From: Persicaria tinctoria
Taxonomy: Eukaryota; Streptophyta; Magnoliopsida; Caryophyllales; Polygonaceae
Reading direction: 5' to 3'
Assembly (NCBI GenBank): GCA_037127255.1
Contig: JBANSL010000008.1
Location: forward strand, 42,173,373-42,237,372
DNA: 64,000 nt
A program made the position numbers and the translations under genes. Below the pieces are notes generated by a model. It was not told where the DNA came from, made no database searches, and saw nothing but the letters and a program-made list of their open reading frames with translations. Shown here in pieces: positions 30,930-42,179 of the stretch; positions within the stretch are counted from its first letter, which is position 1; every line of letters begins with the position of its first letter.

Positions 30930-33310
30930 AACTAAACTTACTAAAAAGCTTTTTCCCCAAATTTATATTTTTAGTTTTAATACGAAAACATTTAACAAAA
31001 ATAAAATAACAGGCAACGGCTTGCCGATAGACTTGCATGCATTTGTTTGTGTACATATATAAAGTTTATAATGAATTCTTTAAAAATACTCGTTTTAAAA
31101 AGATGTTTTTTAAAAATCATTTACCTTTTTTTAATAAATTAATAACTGTACAAATCTCGTTTTTTCACAAATGCATATTATATATTTATTTTTCTTTTAA
31201 ATAAGAAAACATCTAAGAAAGAAACCTGTATTTTTATTTAAAAGATTTTTTTATATGTCTGGCAGCAGCTTGCCAATAGGTGTGCGGGCATTGTTCCGAA
31301 GCCATAACAATAGGATTTGAAAATAAAAAACTGAACAATAAAGCGATAGCACTATTCGGCCCATTGGTATTATTCTCATCCACCCTACTCTAAGGTCATG
31401 TGTTCGACTCTCAGTTTCGGGAAAAACAAATTATTTTTTGAACAAATGTATATATATTTATTTTTAATAGGAAAGCCGATAGGCCTGCGGGCATATAATT
31501 TCCACTTTGTTACTCTATTTCCTAGGCTCCCCTGTATCCTAAAGTCTATAATTTTCAATGTGTTTTTTTGTGTGATAAAGAAAGTTGGGAAAAATAAAGT
31601 TAGTTCGAACTCTCGTTAAACAGAATTGAGGTAACCTAAATCATAGATTCGGGCAAATAAAATTATTTCAAGCTATCATTACACACGATTGTGTTAACAT
31701 ATAAATACCGCAGATTAAGATTCATGTGCACAAATAAGGTTATGTTTGACTCATACCCATTAATCTTAAGCTACATGACTAACTAAGAATTTACAGTTTT
31801 GCATATCATCATAGGTTACATTCAAGACTCTACAAGTCCCTAAAGCCTGCAATAAGTTAATTGTAACAGTGTTTGGCTCTTTCGAATTGCATAATCAAGC
31901 TGATCTTGCTTTGCTATAGCTGCTGAGATAATTCATTGAGTGCTGGGAAAGGATCTTGTTTTGGGAGCTAAGTTTCGGATTGACAAATTTCCAGGCGATC
32001 AGCTTGTCCGTCATGCGTGTTTTGATTATCCTCCTCCAATGACACAGCTGAACATGACTCGGTTCGTATTGTTGTTGCCCATCCTCCTTTTCCTCCTAGC
32101 TGACTTGTTCCATCCATGAAGTGTCTCTCTTATTCTCCTCGGAATCAAAGCCTTCGTATAGGTTGTTCCCATCTGAAACAAGCAGAGAATCATCTCACCA
32201 TGGGATACCACTTTAAGCACATTAAGTAGTTTTCACTCGAATCAATCTCTACTTCATCCTACTGACATTTTCTCTATTACTAACCTCAGCCCATCATAAT
32301 AATACACCATAATGACATTGTCAGCTAGTTCATGTCTTTCTTAGCCGGCACCTCCTTCACCTATTTGGAACTGTTTATCTAGCTTTGGGGCAGCAGTCTT
32401 CCACCTGCGAATCCCTCTGGAATTTTTTTTTAAAGATGCACATATCACTATAATATTTTTGTGAACTCTTTACACAGAATTGAATATAAATAACCATATC
32501 TTGGGGAGAAAGAAACTCATATACTAGAACATTAAGACAATTCCATAGCTAATATCATGAAGAAACAAACACTAAGCATCACATTTCAGAAGCACTTTGT
32601 CATCAGGTGAAGAGATCTTATTAAAGCTAACCTGTCATCTACAACCTTCAAAACTTCTTCTCCTTAGCTTCTCTGCTCAGCAAAGTTTAAACCAGAAAAA
32701 TAATCAATATGAAATTCAATTCTAATATACTGAAGTTCCCAATCTTTCAAACTTGCAAATTCTGAAGTCAAGGTACCCCTATTCCGGTTCATATGAGTCA
32801 AGCATGCCTTCTCTTAACTATGAAACAAATTGAGTTTTGTTTGCTTTGATGGATGGATTCAACTCACCATCAGCATCATAACCTAAATGAGAGTAACTAT
32901 CAACAGGTCACACCAAAAAAAAAACTTTAAGAAATTAGAAGAATAAGAATAGCCAAACAGACCCAAAACTTGCCTATATTTGATAACCCATCAACTTCGA
33001 TTTTATTAGTGGATGGGTCTACGAGGGGAGCTGTAGGAGTCTGGCTACGAAAAAATTTCATAATCGAACAAGCTCCCTGTGAAGTTTATTGTACATGTAT
33101 GATTGTTAGGATCATATACCCAGATAGACAATCATTCTCATAGGCTATCAATGTCGAAGTGAGATTTACAGTATCCACAAAGTCCTTGAGAAAACATTCA
33201 TCTTAACAATATCCTGATTTCTGAAATCGAGTGTGAATTTTTTTGACTAAAAAGATGATGAAGTCTTAAGGTAAATGAAATATGGGATAATCGAGTGTGA
33301 ATTTGTTTTT
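30930..33310. other. AT-rich DNA, no clear gene
   Basis: Two related segments (about 31010-31060 and 31255-31300) share GGCA-C-GCTTGCC-ATAG-----GCGGGCATT-type sequence. At 31360-31410 the sequence GGTCATGTGTTCGACTCTC resembles a Pol III B box, so a tRNA-derived SINE remnant is possible. A short minus frame at 32100-32190 (GNNLYEGFDSEENKRDTSWM) lies downstream of the RPN10 pieces and is not recognised. Confidence 0.4.
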
Positions 33311-34576
33311 GTTATTGCCCAAAAACTCTTTTTTCTTTCATGTCTGTCTGACTTGTTGAACCTTCTGCACCATCCTCCACAGAGTTGAAGAGCTGCATAC
33401 AACAGGCAAAATACATCAAAAAAAAATATATATGTCAAAAGACATTCAACTAAAGACGCACACTGATACTGCAATGGGAGCAAGATAACCTGAAAATAAC
33501 ACAATGGCAGGCTGACATGAAGAAGACTTAAATAAAACGCAGTGACACCCCATCTCTTTTGGCTATTTTAAAATATTTTATATTGCAAGAACAATTATTG
33601 CTAGCCAACATGTAACGGAAAGCAAAACAAACACCAAGAAAGTGCTTACCAAGTTGCAAATCCTGATCAGCAGCTGCATCTGACATATCTGTGTCTCGCA
33701 CTATAGTAGTAGCAACAGGGTCATCCATTGACATGGCAAGAGCTTGCTGTAATAGTGCATTCTCATCATCCTGCCAATATCAGATGAACACATACGTTTG
33801 AGGACGGAGATAACGAATTTGATGGTTTCAACTTTCAATAAAAGACCCCTACTAATCTCTCATGTGCCGTTTCTAACTATATACTACGTTTGTCTCAGCT
33901 ACACAAGGAAATGTTTCTATGAATGTTTTCTTATAAACCTTTGGGGTAATTTCTAGTTAAAGCATCACCCACTGGTAGGGCCCATCCATGGCCATGAGCA
34001 AAGCAATGAACTGCAAGGACCCTAATTCCGAGAGCCAGTCATTTTTATAATTTCTATTATATGCACACACATATACATATAGAATCACAAGATTGTGATT
34101 TTTATGCATATGACCTTGTCTTGTTTGAAATCAAATACGGAGTAATTTTCATCTGCTCTTGGGATCACAATCACCGTAGTACTTGAACTAAGATTACCTA
34201 GTTTAAACTGGCATCATTTTCGAGGATTACAGACCAATCTTGCATCAATTCACAGTTCAGTTTTACAACATAAACTAAATCCCTGAGCAAAACAAATAAA
34301 CAGAAGAGGGCTAAAAGCAAAAACAATGATAGATAAAGAAACAAGTACTCACAATCATATCATTTCCCTTGTCTGCAGCAGCTATTGTAGCATTCTCTGA
34401 TATAGTCATGTCCTTTGAACTGGATCATTCCCCACCATTTACCTGCTTGGCAGTATCCTCAGCAGCCTTTTTGACCGCTGCTTCTTGCCTTGCACGCTCT
34501 TCTTCCATTGAAACTCTAAGTGCAAGAGCTAGTTCAGGATCTATACTAGGATCCACTCCAAAATCGAACCCAGAGA

Positions 34577-34581
34577 CAACC
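34577..34581. repeat. Target-site duplication of copia element 2, left (CAACC)
   Basis: CAACC here and CAGCC at 39578-39582 match at 4 of 5 bases; the difference is one transition. They flank the LTRs exactly. Confidence 0.8.
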
Positions 34582-34820
34582 TATTGATCAATTCAATCCA
34601 TTCAAGAGAAATGGAAAACACTCAAGAACACTCAGATGAACAAGAAGAGGAATAAAACTGAACTCTCAAAATACAGAATTTCATTACTTTGTAAAACAGT
34701 TTGGAGATTACAGGATCTATGTATTTATAGAAGAAGGGAAACACGAGGGAGCTGGACACAGCTTTCCCTTTCTGTTACTAATCCTAACAACCTCTAACAG
34801 CTTCTTGAGCTGGTTTAACA
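34582..34820 (-). repeat. 3' LTR of copia element 2
   Basis: 239 bp, 97.5% identical to the other LTR by direct comparison. Confidence 0.95.
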
Positions 34821-34850
34821 CTCCCCCTCAAGTTGATAGTTTGAAGACAT

Positions 34851-36122
34851 TCACAACTCCCAACTTGGCCAACATATGTCTTGACTCACTGTCTTAGTGA
34901 ATATATCAGCTGGTTGCTCTTTGGTGGAGATGTAACCCAACACAATTTTCTTCTTGAGAGCTTTGTTCCTTACCACATGACAATCTCCTTCAATATGCTT
35001 TGTCCTTTCATGATAAACAGGATTTTTTGCAATGTGAAGGGCAGATTGATTGTCACAATGCAACTGTACAGGATCCAATTTAACTCCCAAATCAGATAAC
35101 AGGTTTACCAGCCAAGTTATCTCACAGCATGTCATGGCCATGGCTCTATACTCTGACTCAGCTGTGGACATAGCTACATAAGATTGCTTCTTGGTTCTCC
35201 ATGAGATAAGTGAGCTACCAAGCAGTATACAGAACCCAGTTAAGGACTTTCTAGTCATGGGGCAACTTTGCCAATCAGAGTCACAAAATGCCCTTAGCTG
35301 TAGCTTAGAGCCTTTAGCTAGTAGCAGTCCTTGTCCTGGAGCCTTCTTCAGGTATCTCAACACATGTTTAGCAGCTTGCCAATGCTCCAGCTTTGGAGAA
35401 TGCATGAACTGATTGAGCATCTGTACTGCATAGCATATATCTGGACGAGTGATGGTGAGGTAGATTAGCTTTCCTACCATCCTTCTGCATGCAACTTGAT
35501 CCACTTCTTCCTTGGTTCCATCTAGACTGAACTTTACTCTAGGATCTAAGGGAGTGTCCACTGGTTTTGCATCTGTCATTCCAGTTTCTGCAAGCAATTC
35601 TAGAGCATACTTCCTTTGATTTAGGAACAACCATTTCTCATTTTTATCTATTTCAATTCCCAGAAAGTACCTTAGATCACCTAGCTCTTTCATTTGAAAG
35701 TTCCTGTGGAGATGAGCCTTGAGCTTTCTTATCTCATCTTCATCATTTCCAGCAATAATCATGTCATCCACATATACTAACAGAGCTGTGATCTTCTTCT
35801 CATTCCTTTTTACAAATAAGGAATGATCATATTCTGATTGCACAAATCCTGCTGTAACAACCACTTCAAAAAATTTGGCAAACCATTGCCTAGGGGCCTG
35901 CTTCAATCCATACAAGGATTTTTGCAGTTTGCACACCAAATCCTGCTTAGCTTGCTGGTTCTGTATCCCATTCTCCCCCTGAACTGCAGGCTGTAGGGAT
36001 TTGAGAAAGTTGTATTCTGGTGGCAACTCCATGTAAACTTCCTCTTCTAGATCACCATGAAAGAATGCATTTGTGACATCCAAATGAGAGATGAACCACC
36101 TGACTGAATCCACGAGCCACAA
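34851..36122 (-). pseudogene. Copia element 2 RT-RNase H, lacking the first RT motifs
   Basis: A 423-residue frame beginning at about HLDVTNAFFHGDLEEEVYM. It contains LYGLKQAPRQWFAKF, the catalytic LLVYVDDMIIAG, YFLGIEIDKNEKW, RPDICYAVQMLNQFMHSP and the RNase H motifs FCDSDWQSCPMTRKSLTGFC, STAESEYRAMA and RTKHIEGDCHVVR. The upstream frame stops at LVARGFSQ. About 35 residues that normally lie between (the TFSPV region and first catalytic Asp motif) are missing, so RT is dead. Confidence 0.88.
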
Positions 36123-37452
36123 GCCTTGCTTTGTGTCTATCTAGTGTGCCATCTGCTTTCAGTTTGACTTTGAAGAGCCATTTACAGGTCACAACAGACT
36201 GATGGTCAGGTCTGGGCACCAAACTCCAGGTTTCAGTCCTTTCAAGAGCCTCCAGTTCAGTAATCATAGCTTGGCACCACTCTTTGTGTTGTAGAGCCTC
36301 CCTTACAGAAGAAGGTTCAGATAATGGTGCACTATTGACTATGAAAGTGTTATATGAAACTGGACAAGCAGAATAAGATACAAATTTGGACATAGGGAAA
36401 GGAGAGGTGACCTTGTTGCAGGAGGCAGACATTGCAGATGGTGGATCATGATAGACTGCACACACATAGTCCTGTAACCAGGAAGGCTTTTTTATGGTTC
36501 TTGTGGATTGTCTGATGGGTGGAGGAGAGGGATCTGCAGGTATAACAGCATCAAAGGTGGGGGGTATAGGTGAGGGAGAGTAGTCAACCAGAGATTCTGT
36601 GGTGGATGTGGGGTCAAGAGTGGGTAGATCAAGATCATGTGGGATGCCAATTGGTGTGAAAGGCCAGTCATCCACAATCTCTGGCTGAGAAGAGCTGGTG
36701 ATCTGGTTGCTGGTGTCCAGGCTATGACTTGGGGTTGAGGCTGCAAAAGGAAAGTAGTCTTCAACAAATGTAACATCTCTACTAATGTGACATTTTTGAG
36801 TTTGAAGATTGTAGACCTTGTAGCCTTTAAAACCAAAAGGATAACCAATGAAGACACAAGCTTCAGATCTAGTATCAAATTTCTTATGATTTTGAAATCT
36901 AGTAGACATGTAACATAGACAGCCAAATACTCTAAGAGAAGAGTAATCTGGCTTTTGTTTAAAAAGAATTTCATAAGGATATTTATTTTTCAACAAAGGT
37001 GTTGGTAATCTGTTTATGAGGTAAGTTGCAGTTAAGATGCAATCTCCCCAAAATCTAATGGGCAAAGAGGAGTGAAATCTGAGAGCTCGAGCAGTTTCTA
37101 AAACATATCTATGTTTTCTTTCTACTCTACCATTTTGTTGAGGAGTGGCTGTGCATGAGCTCTCATGTATGATGCCCTTAGATGTCAGAAAATTTGTCAA
37201 ATCTTTGTTGAAAAACTCAGTACCTTGATCTGTTCTCAAGGTTTTTACTTTTGTTTCAAACTGGTTTTCCATTTTGATTAGAAAATCCTTTAGAACAGAA
37301 GGAGTTTCAGATTTTTGAGAGAGTAAATGTGCCCATACACACCTACTGTTGTCATCTACAATTGTTAGAAAATATTTTTTTTCCATTGTAGGTAGGTGTG
37401 TCATAAGGGCCCCATAGATCACAATGCACAAGTTCAAAAATTTCTTTAGCAT
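36052..37452 (-). pseudogene. Copia element 2 integrase and RT start, frameshifted
   Basis: A 466-residue frame with integrase core motifs: TIVDDNSRCVWAHLL (first D), LRTDQGTEFFNKDL (second D), HESSCTATPQQNGRVERKHR (E), then LRVFGCLCYMS and CVFIGYPFGFKGYKVY. After a Pro/Ser-rich linker the RT begins (EWCQAMITELEALERTETW, HKARLVARGFSQ). It joins the upstream frame through a single-base length change in an A8 tract near 37378. Confidence 0.88.
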
Positions 37453-39211
37453 GAGAGTTACTTTTGTAGAAGCTATTTCTTGTTTGCTTAGCCAAAGGAC
37501 AAACTGAACATGAAATGTCTGAAGATTTATTCATAGTATGGGAAATTGAAGATACATGTAAGAGTTTGTCAAATGGGGCATGGCCTAGTCTGAGATGCCA
37601 AAGAGCATTAGAGTCAGACTTACAAGATGATTTAGGAAAAAACATAGGTAACATGGGTGATGTAGCACAGAACTGAGCATGGGATTTCTCTATGGTTTGG
37701 GATTCTTGGATGAGGGCTGGGATCTCTGGTTCAGACACCAAGTGGTATAGTCCATCTATGTCTCTACCAGCTGCAATGATCTTCCTCCTTGCTGGGTCCT
37801 GTATGAGGCACATAATGGGTCTGAGATTGATGTGAAAGTGCATGGTGCGTACCAGAGTGGTTAAGGAAACAAGATTGAGTTTAAAATCTGGAATGTATAA
37901 CACATTTTTCAAGGTTAAAGAGGGGGTTAAGTGCACATTACCAGAGTGAGTAATGTCACTAGTATGACCATCAGGAAAATGTATCTTTGATGGAGGTATC
38001 ATGGGGACAATATTGGTTAGACAGTTCAAATCACAAGTCATATGATAGTTTGCACCACTATCTAATAACCAACTGTTTGTAAGGGAAGAAACTACACCAC
38101 AAAAGAGAGTACCTGCTATGACCACATCATGTTGCTTCTCATGCTGAGCCTGAGTCATGATGTTGAGTAAGGACATCATCATTCTTTGCTGGTCTGTAGA
38201 GAGACCTTGCAGCACATTTGAGTCACTTCCCTTCTCAGTCACAACATTAGCTCTATAGTTTGTGTTGCCTTTCTTGCTTTCACCACTGTTCTTGGTTGAT
38301 TGAGGCGCTTGAGGCTTGTATTTGCTCTTCGAGTGCCAGCTGGGGTAACCAATAACCTCCCAGCATTTTTCAGAGGGATGATTTCCTTCACAGTGAGTGC
38401 ATTTCCTTTTCTTCCCTTGCTCACCAGCATCTTTCTTGCTGAACATAGCAGTAGCATCAGGAGGTTTGACAGGCACCTCTGGCTGCTTAGAGCTTGATTC
38501 ATCTTGAATCAATAGAGAGTGAACATAGCTCACAGTAGGTAGAGGTGAACAAAGTAGGAACTGTCTTCTTGCAGCTTCGTACTTCTCACTCAATCCCATA
38601 AGAAACTTCATGAGTTTCTCTTCATTTTCTGCGGCTTCAATCCTCACATTGACATTGCACTCACACTTATTACAAGTGCATCGAATTGGAGGACTCAATC
38701 CAGACAGTTGCTGCCAGGCGCCTTTGAGCTTTGTAAAATACTCGGTGATTCCCAGACTTTTCTGATCACAATCTTGCAATTCCTTTTTGATTTGATACAG
38801 CATTGGACCATTTTTCTGGTCGAAGCTTTCATGAAGGTCATCCCACATCTGCTTCGCTGTATCATACTCATCCAAGGTTGCATAGATGTCCTTGGATACT
38901 GAGTTCAAGATCCAAGAACAAACCATGTCGTTACACCTGTTCCAGATTGCAGAGTTCTCAGGTGTTTCGACAACAGATCCTTCAACAAAACCTAGCTTAT
39001 TCTTCACCGACAGGCCTTTCATTACCGCTTTCTTCCATCTTCGGAAGTTCTCTCCCGTTAATTGAATTGGAGTAAGCGACAGACCTGAGTTGTCGAATGG
39101 ATGAATGAACAATGGATTTTGCAAATCCATGGAGGTGATCATCTCTCCTTGTCGGCGTCGTTCAGTTGAAGAACCTGGCTCTTCGAGATTGGACGCCATT
39201 GACGACTGCAA
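37352..39211 (-). pseudogene. Copia element 2 gag-protease-preintegrase frame
   Basis: A 619-residue frame starting near the primer-binding site. Residues 40-240 are gag (LTGENFRRWKKAVMKGL, YDTAKQMWDDLHESFDQ). A CCHC-like knuckle follows (CTHCEGNHPSEKC). The aspartic protease active site WLLDSGANYHMT is intact. The GAG-preintegrase zinc domain follows (LWHLRLGHAPFDKL ... CSVCPLAKQTRNSF). It ends by frameshift at 37352 just inside integrase. Confidence 0.9.
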
Positions 39212-39338
39212 TTGAGCTTAGAGATGGCTCAATTCACAGCCAGAATCGATCTCAACGACACACAGAGATCAGATGCGGAAGCTCAATCAAAATAGAAACA
39301 AAAAACCGATTGATTGATCAACAGATGCTCTGATACCA

Positions 39339-39577
39339 TATTGATTAATTCAATCCATTCAAGAGAAATGGAAAACACTCAAGAACACTCAGATGAACAA
39401 GAAGAGGAATAAAACTGAACTCTCAAAATACAGAATTTTATTACTTTGTAAAACAGTTTGGAGATTACAGGATCTACGTATTTATAGAAGAAGGAAAAAA
39501 CGAGGGAGCTGGACACAACTTTCCCTTTCTGTTACTAATCCTAACAACCTCTAACAGCTTCTTGAGCTGGTTTAACA
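39339..39577 (-). repeat. 5' LTR of copia element 2
   Basis: 239 bp, bounded by the primer-binding site at 39327-39338 and the duplication CAGCC at 39578-39582. Confidence 0.95.
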
Positions 39578-40004
39578 CAGCCCCAGCTGCAGCTGCTGCT
39601 GCGAAACCGCTTCCACCTTCCCGGTCTCCGCTAAAAACAGGAGAACTGTCGAAAAAGGAAGTAGATAAGTACTCAAATCTGACAAAAAAAAATACTTTCA
39701 GAGCTGCATAGCAATAAATGTTCTGACACTGACCTCATAAGGGCATCACATAGAGCACTAGGGCCAGGAGGCACATGAACCAAATGGCTGCTATCATTGT
39801 TATTCACGCTAGAGACTAACGCCTCAAGTTTCTCTTCCTTGCCCTCCTCATCTTCACCAAAACTCCCAACATCAAGTGATACACAGTTCTTCTTCAACTT
39901 CCGCCCAATCATCTCAAAGGCCTTCTTCTCATATTTAACAGGACTACAAGCAAGATCGAGTATAAACTAGGAGGCACATAAAAACAGAAGGTTAGTGCTT
40001 ACCC

Positions 40005-40053
40005 GTGTTATCATTTTAGTCAGATTATCCGCAGTCTTCACCTCAAAACTGAA
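40005..40053 (-). other. Possible orphan exon, unrecognised
   Basis: On the minus strand the stretch after CTTTCAG reads FEVKTADNLTKMITR and is followed by GTAAGC, so both splice signals are present. It does not match RPN10 and is not in phase with its next exon. Possibly another captured exon or chance. Confidence 0.3.
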
Positions 40054-40059
40054 AGGTTA

Positions 40060-41540
40060 GTGTTGACTAATTCTAAGAATGCTAAAATTCAACTAAAAGG
40101 AGAAGTAATGGAAATTCTTCTTGCAGATGCAACATGATGTAATAAAAGGTAGCTATAATATGTTATTTGACACTATACTTATGCAGATAAGTTTCATTAA
40201 GAAAAGCAGTCACCAATAATCAGTCAAGAATTTTCACAGTTAACATAGAAGATAATAAAATTTAAAACCAATGTTTTGAAATAACAAGTTACAAGAACAT
40301 AAGCCATCTTCTAAAGATGAACACAATAATAAAAATAAATGTTAAGGACAGCTAGTAATAACATCACGAAACAGAAGAATTCGATCAAACACAATGAATG
40401 ATAACTAAAAGAACCTAATTTATTCATGGAAGGTAGAATGCACATGAACAAAAAATGAAGGATAGGACTCTAAATAATATGATACCTTTATGAAGGCATA
40501 GTTATCCGTATTAAGAAATCTAGTGCATTTCACAAAATTGATGAGATGAAAACACAATGAATATATGATACCTAAAAGAACCTAATTCATTCACCTGGAG
40601 TTTTTTCCATGTCCATATAAGATGCAAAGGATCTCAAGAATACATTAGCAAACTCTCTCAAAAAGCACACATAAGAAAATTACTCTAGTTTATACTTATC
40701 TTCTGTGAACAGATAATCTGTGTTCCGTGATTTTTTAAGGAAGAAATTGAAACAGAAATTCTGTCCAACCTTTCTCTCAAACAGAACTTCTAGTCTCAAA
40801 CAGAAAATTGCTCTAGTTTATACTTATCGAAGTAAGATCTGTGTGCTAGGTAAAAGTAAAGTCTCAACCGTTAGATTAAAATTAATCAACGGTTCTTATA
40901 TTAGTATGAGAAATGTTTATTGGTTAATAAGAAGAGCCCACAGAACACCCTCTTCTACCGTTAGATATGGATATATGATTGGTTTAGATTGATTCTACTT
41001 TATATCATTTTTATATTTTTATATTTAAAATAGTATATATACACACACAAATTATAAATTTATTGTTGTAATTCATTTATAAAAAAAATTGATTTATCAA
41101 CACTTAATAGAGTAATAAATATTAATAAATTGAAACCTAACCTTTAGTATAATTTTATTTATTTTATATGCATGTGTATGAACTTGTATAAATTTAGTTC
41201 AACTGAAAACTATGAGCATATATAATATAGATCTTATAAGTATGAGTTTAGTCAATTGTGAACTTATATTAGTATAGTTTTATATATGTAGGAACTTATA
41301 TAAATTTATTCAAGTAAAACTTATGGATATTAGTTTGTATAGAGCTTATCATGTAGGAACTTATATATACACAAGTAAACCTAACATGTAGGAACATATA
41401 TAAATCTAGTTAAACAGAAAACTATCAGTTTGTACATTATATATCTTATCAATATGGGTTTAGTTAACTGAATTAAATTTGGTTATATAAGTTTTTATTT
41501 ACGAATGTTAGTTTGTATAAGTTTATAATATAAATAGCAT
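40060..41540. other. AT-rich non-coding DNA
   Basis: No frame of interest. A 26-bp near-identical sequence (GAAAATT-CTCTAGTTTATACT) occurs at about 40676 and 40803. This could be a duplication flanking a short, unidentified 100-bp insertion. Confidence 0.5.
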
Positions 41541-41559
41541 TTCAATCTCAAATATCGGT

Positions 41560-41960
41560 CTCAAATATCAAATTTAACTCTCAATTCTATAATATAAAAT
41601 CTCAATATCAAATTCGATACTTATCCTAATCTTGATTTTAAATCTCAATGACAAATCTCAAATCGCGATCTCAATATCAAATCTCGATCTCAAACTTAGT
41701 CTCAGTCTCAAATATCAACTCTCCCGTTCAATTCACAAATATAAAATCTCAATATCAAAAGTCGATCTTGACCTTAATCTTGATTTCAAATCTCAATGGA
41801 AAAACTAAAATTTTGATCTCAATCTCAACTCTAGATCTCAAACTTAATCTCTAATATCAACCGTCACTCACAATTCTCAAATATAAAATCTCAATATCAA
41901 ATTGTCGATCTTGATCTTAACATTGATTTCAAATTTCAATGACAAATCCCAAAATTATGT
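41560..41960. repeat. Minisatellite, about 140 bp x 3, of CTCAATATCAAA-type sequence
   Basis: Three units start near 41575, 41722 and 41863. Each has TATAAAATCTCAATATCAAA, then CGAT-CTTGA-CTTAATCTTGATTT, then AAATCTCAATG. Within each unit shorter motifs (ATCTCAA) repeat irregularly. Confidence 0.8.
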
Positions 41961-42099
41961 TGATCAAATTAAACTTCCTTGATAAACCAAAGTACTCTCT
42001 TGAGAAATCAAGAAAATATATTTAATAAACTTTGCATTTTAGTTTAAATATCTAAAAAAAACATTTGATCAAATTAAACTACCTCTATCGATCAAAATA

Positions 42100-42120
42100 C
42101 CCTAAACCCTAAACCCTAAA
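42100..42120. repeat. Short telomere-type repeat (CCCTAAA)x3
   Basis: Three exact units of the plant telomere motif, inside AT-rich DNA just upstream of the LINE. Such short tracts occur as telo-boxes or break-repair scars. Confidence 0.9.
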
Positions 42121-42179
42121 ATCATCAATTATAAATACCTGAAGTCAGCATCAATTCTTAATTATGATAAGAAAGGAAG

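Larger units (their letters stand above)
34582..39577 (-). mobile_element. Copia element 2 inserted in the RPN10 exon (4996 bp)
   Basis: Minus-strand element with two 239-bp LTRs (39339-39577 and 34582-34820) that differ at 6 positions, five of them transitions. The primer-binding site TGGTATCAGAGC lies directly inside the 5' LTR (39327-39338 on the plus strand). A polypurine tract TTGAGGGGGAG lies at 34821-34831. LTRs start TGTTAAACC and end ATCAATA. Domain order is gag, protease, integrase, RT, RNase H. Two phase breaks and a deletion in RT make it inactive. Confidence 0.95.
33320..39943 (-). pseudogene. RPN10: RPN10 (26S proteasome ubiquitin receptor) gene fragment, split by a copia element
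   Basis: Minus-strand exons read as the second half of RPN10. 39943-39734: SPVKYEKKAFEMIGRKLKKN, FGEDEEGKEEKLEAL, NNNDSSHLVHVPPGPSAL (vWA domain end). 39645-39578 plus 34581-34353: SPVFSGDREGGSGFAAAAAA, then [20 protein letters not shown] and [15 protein letters not shown] (first ubiquitin-interacting motif). 33770-33650: DDENALLQQALAMSMDD (UIM-like). About 33392-33320: SVEDGAEGSTSQTDM-type tail in the wrong phase. The first half of the vWA domain was not found. Damage: a 5-kb copia element in the exon, an in-frame TGA at 34425-34427, and a likely 2-base loss near 33380. Splice sites remain recognisable. In living cells RPN10 docks ubiquitylated substrates on the proteasome lid-base interface; this copy cannot. 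Confidence 0.88.
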
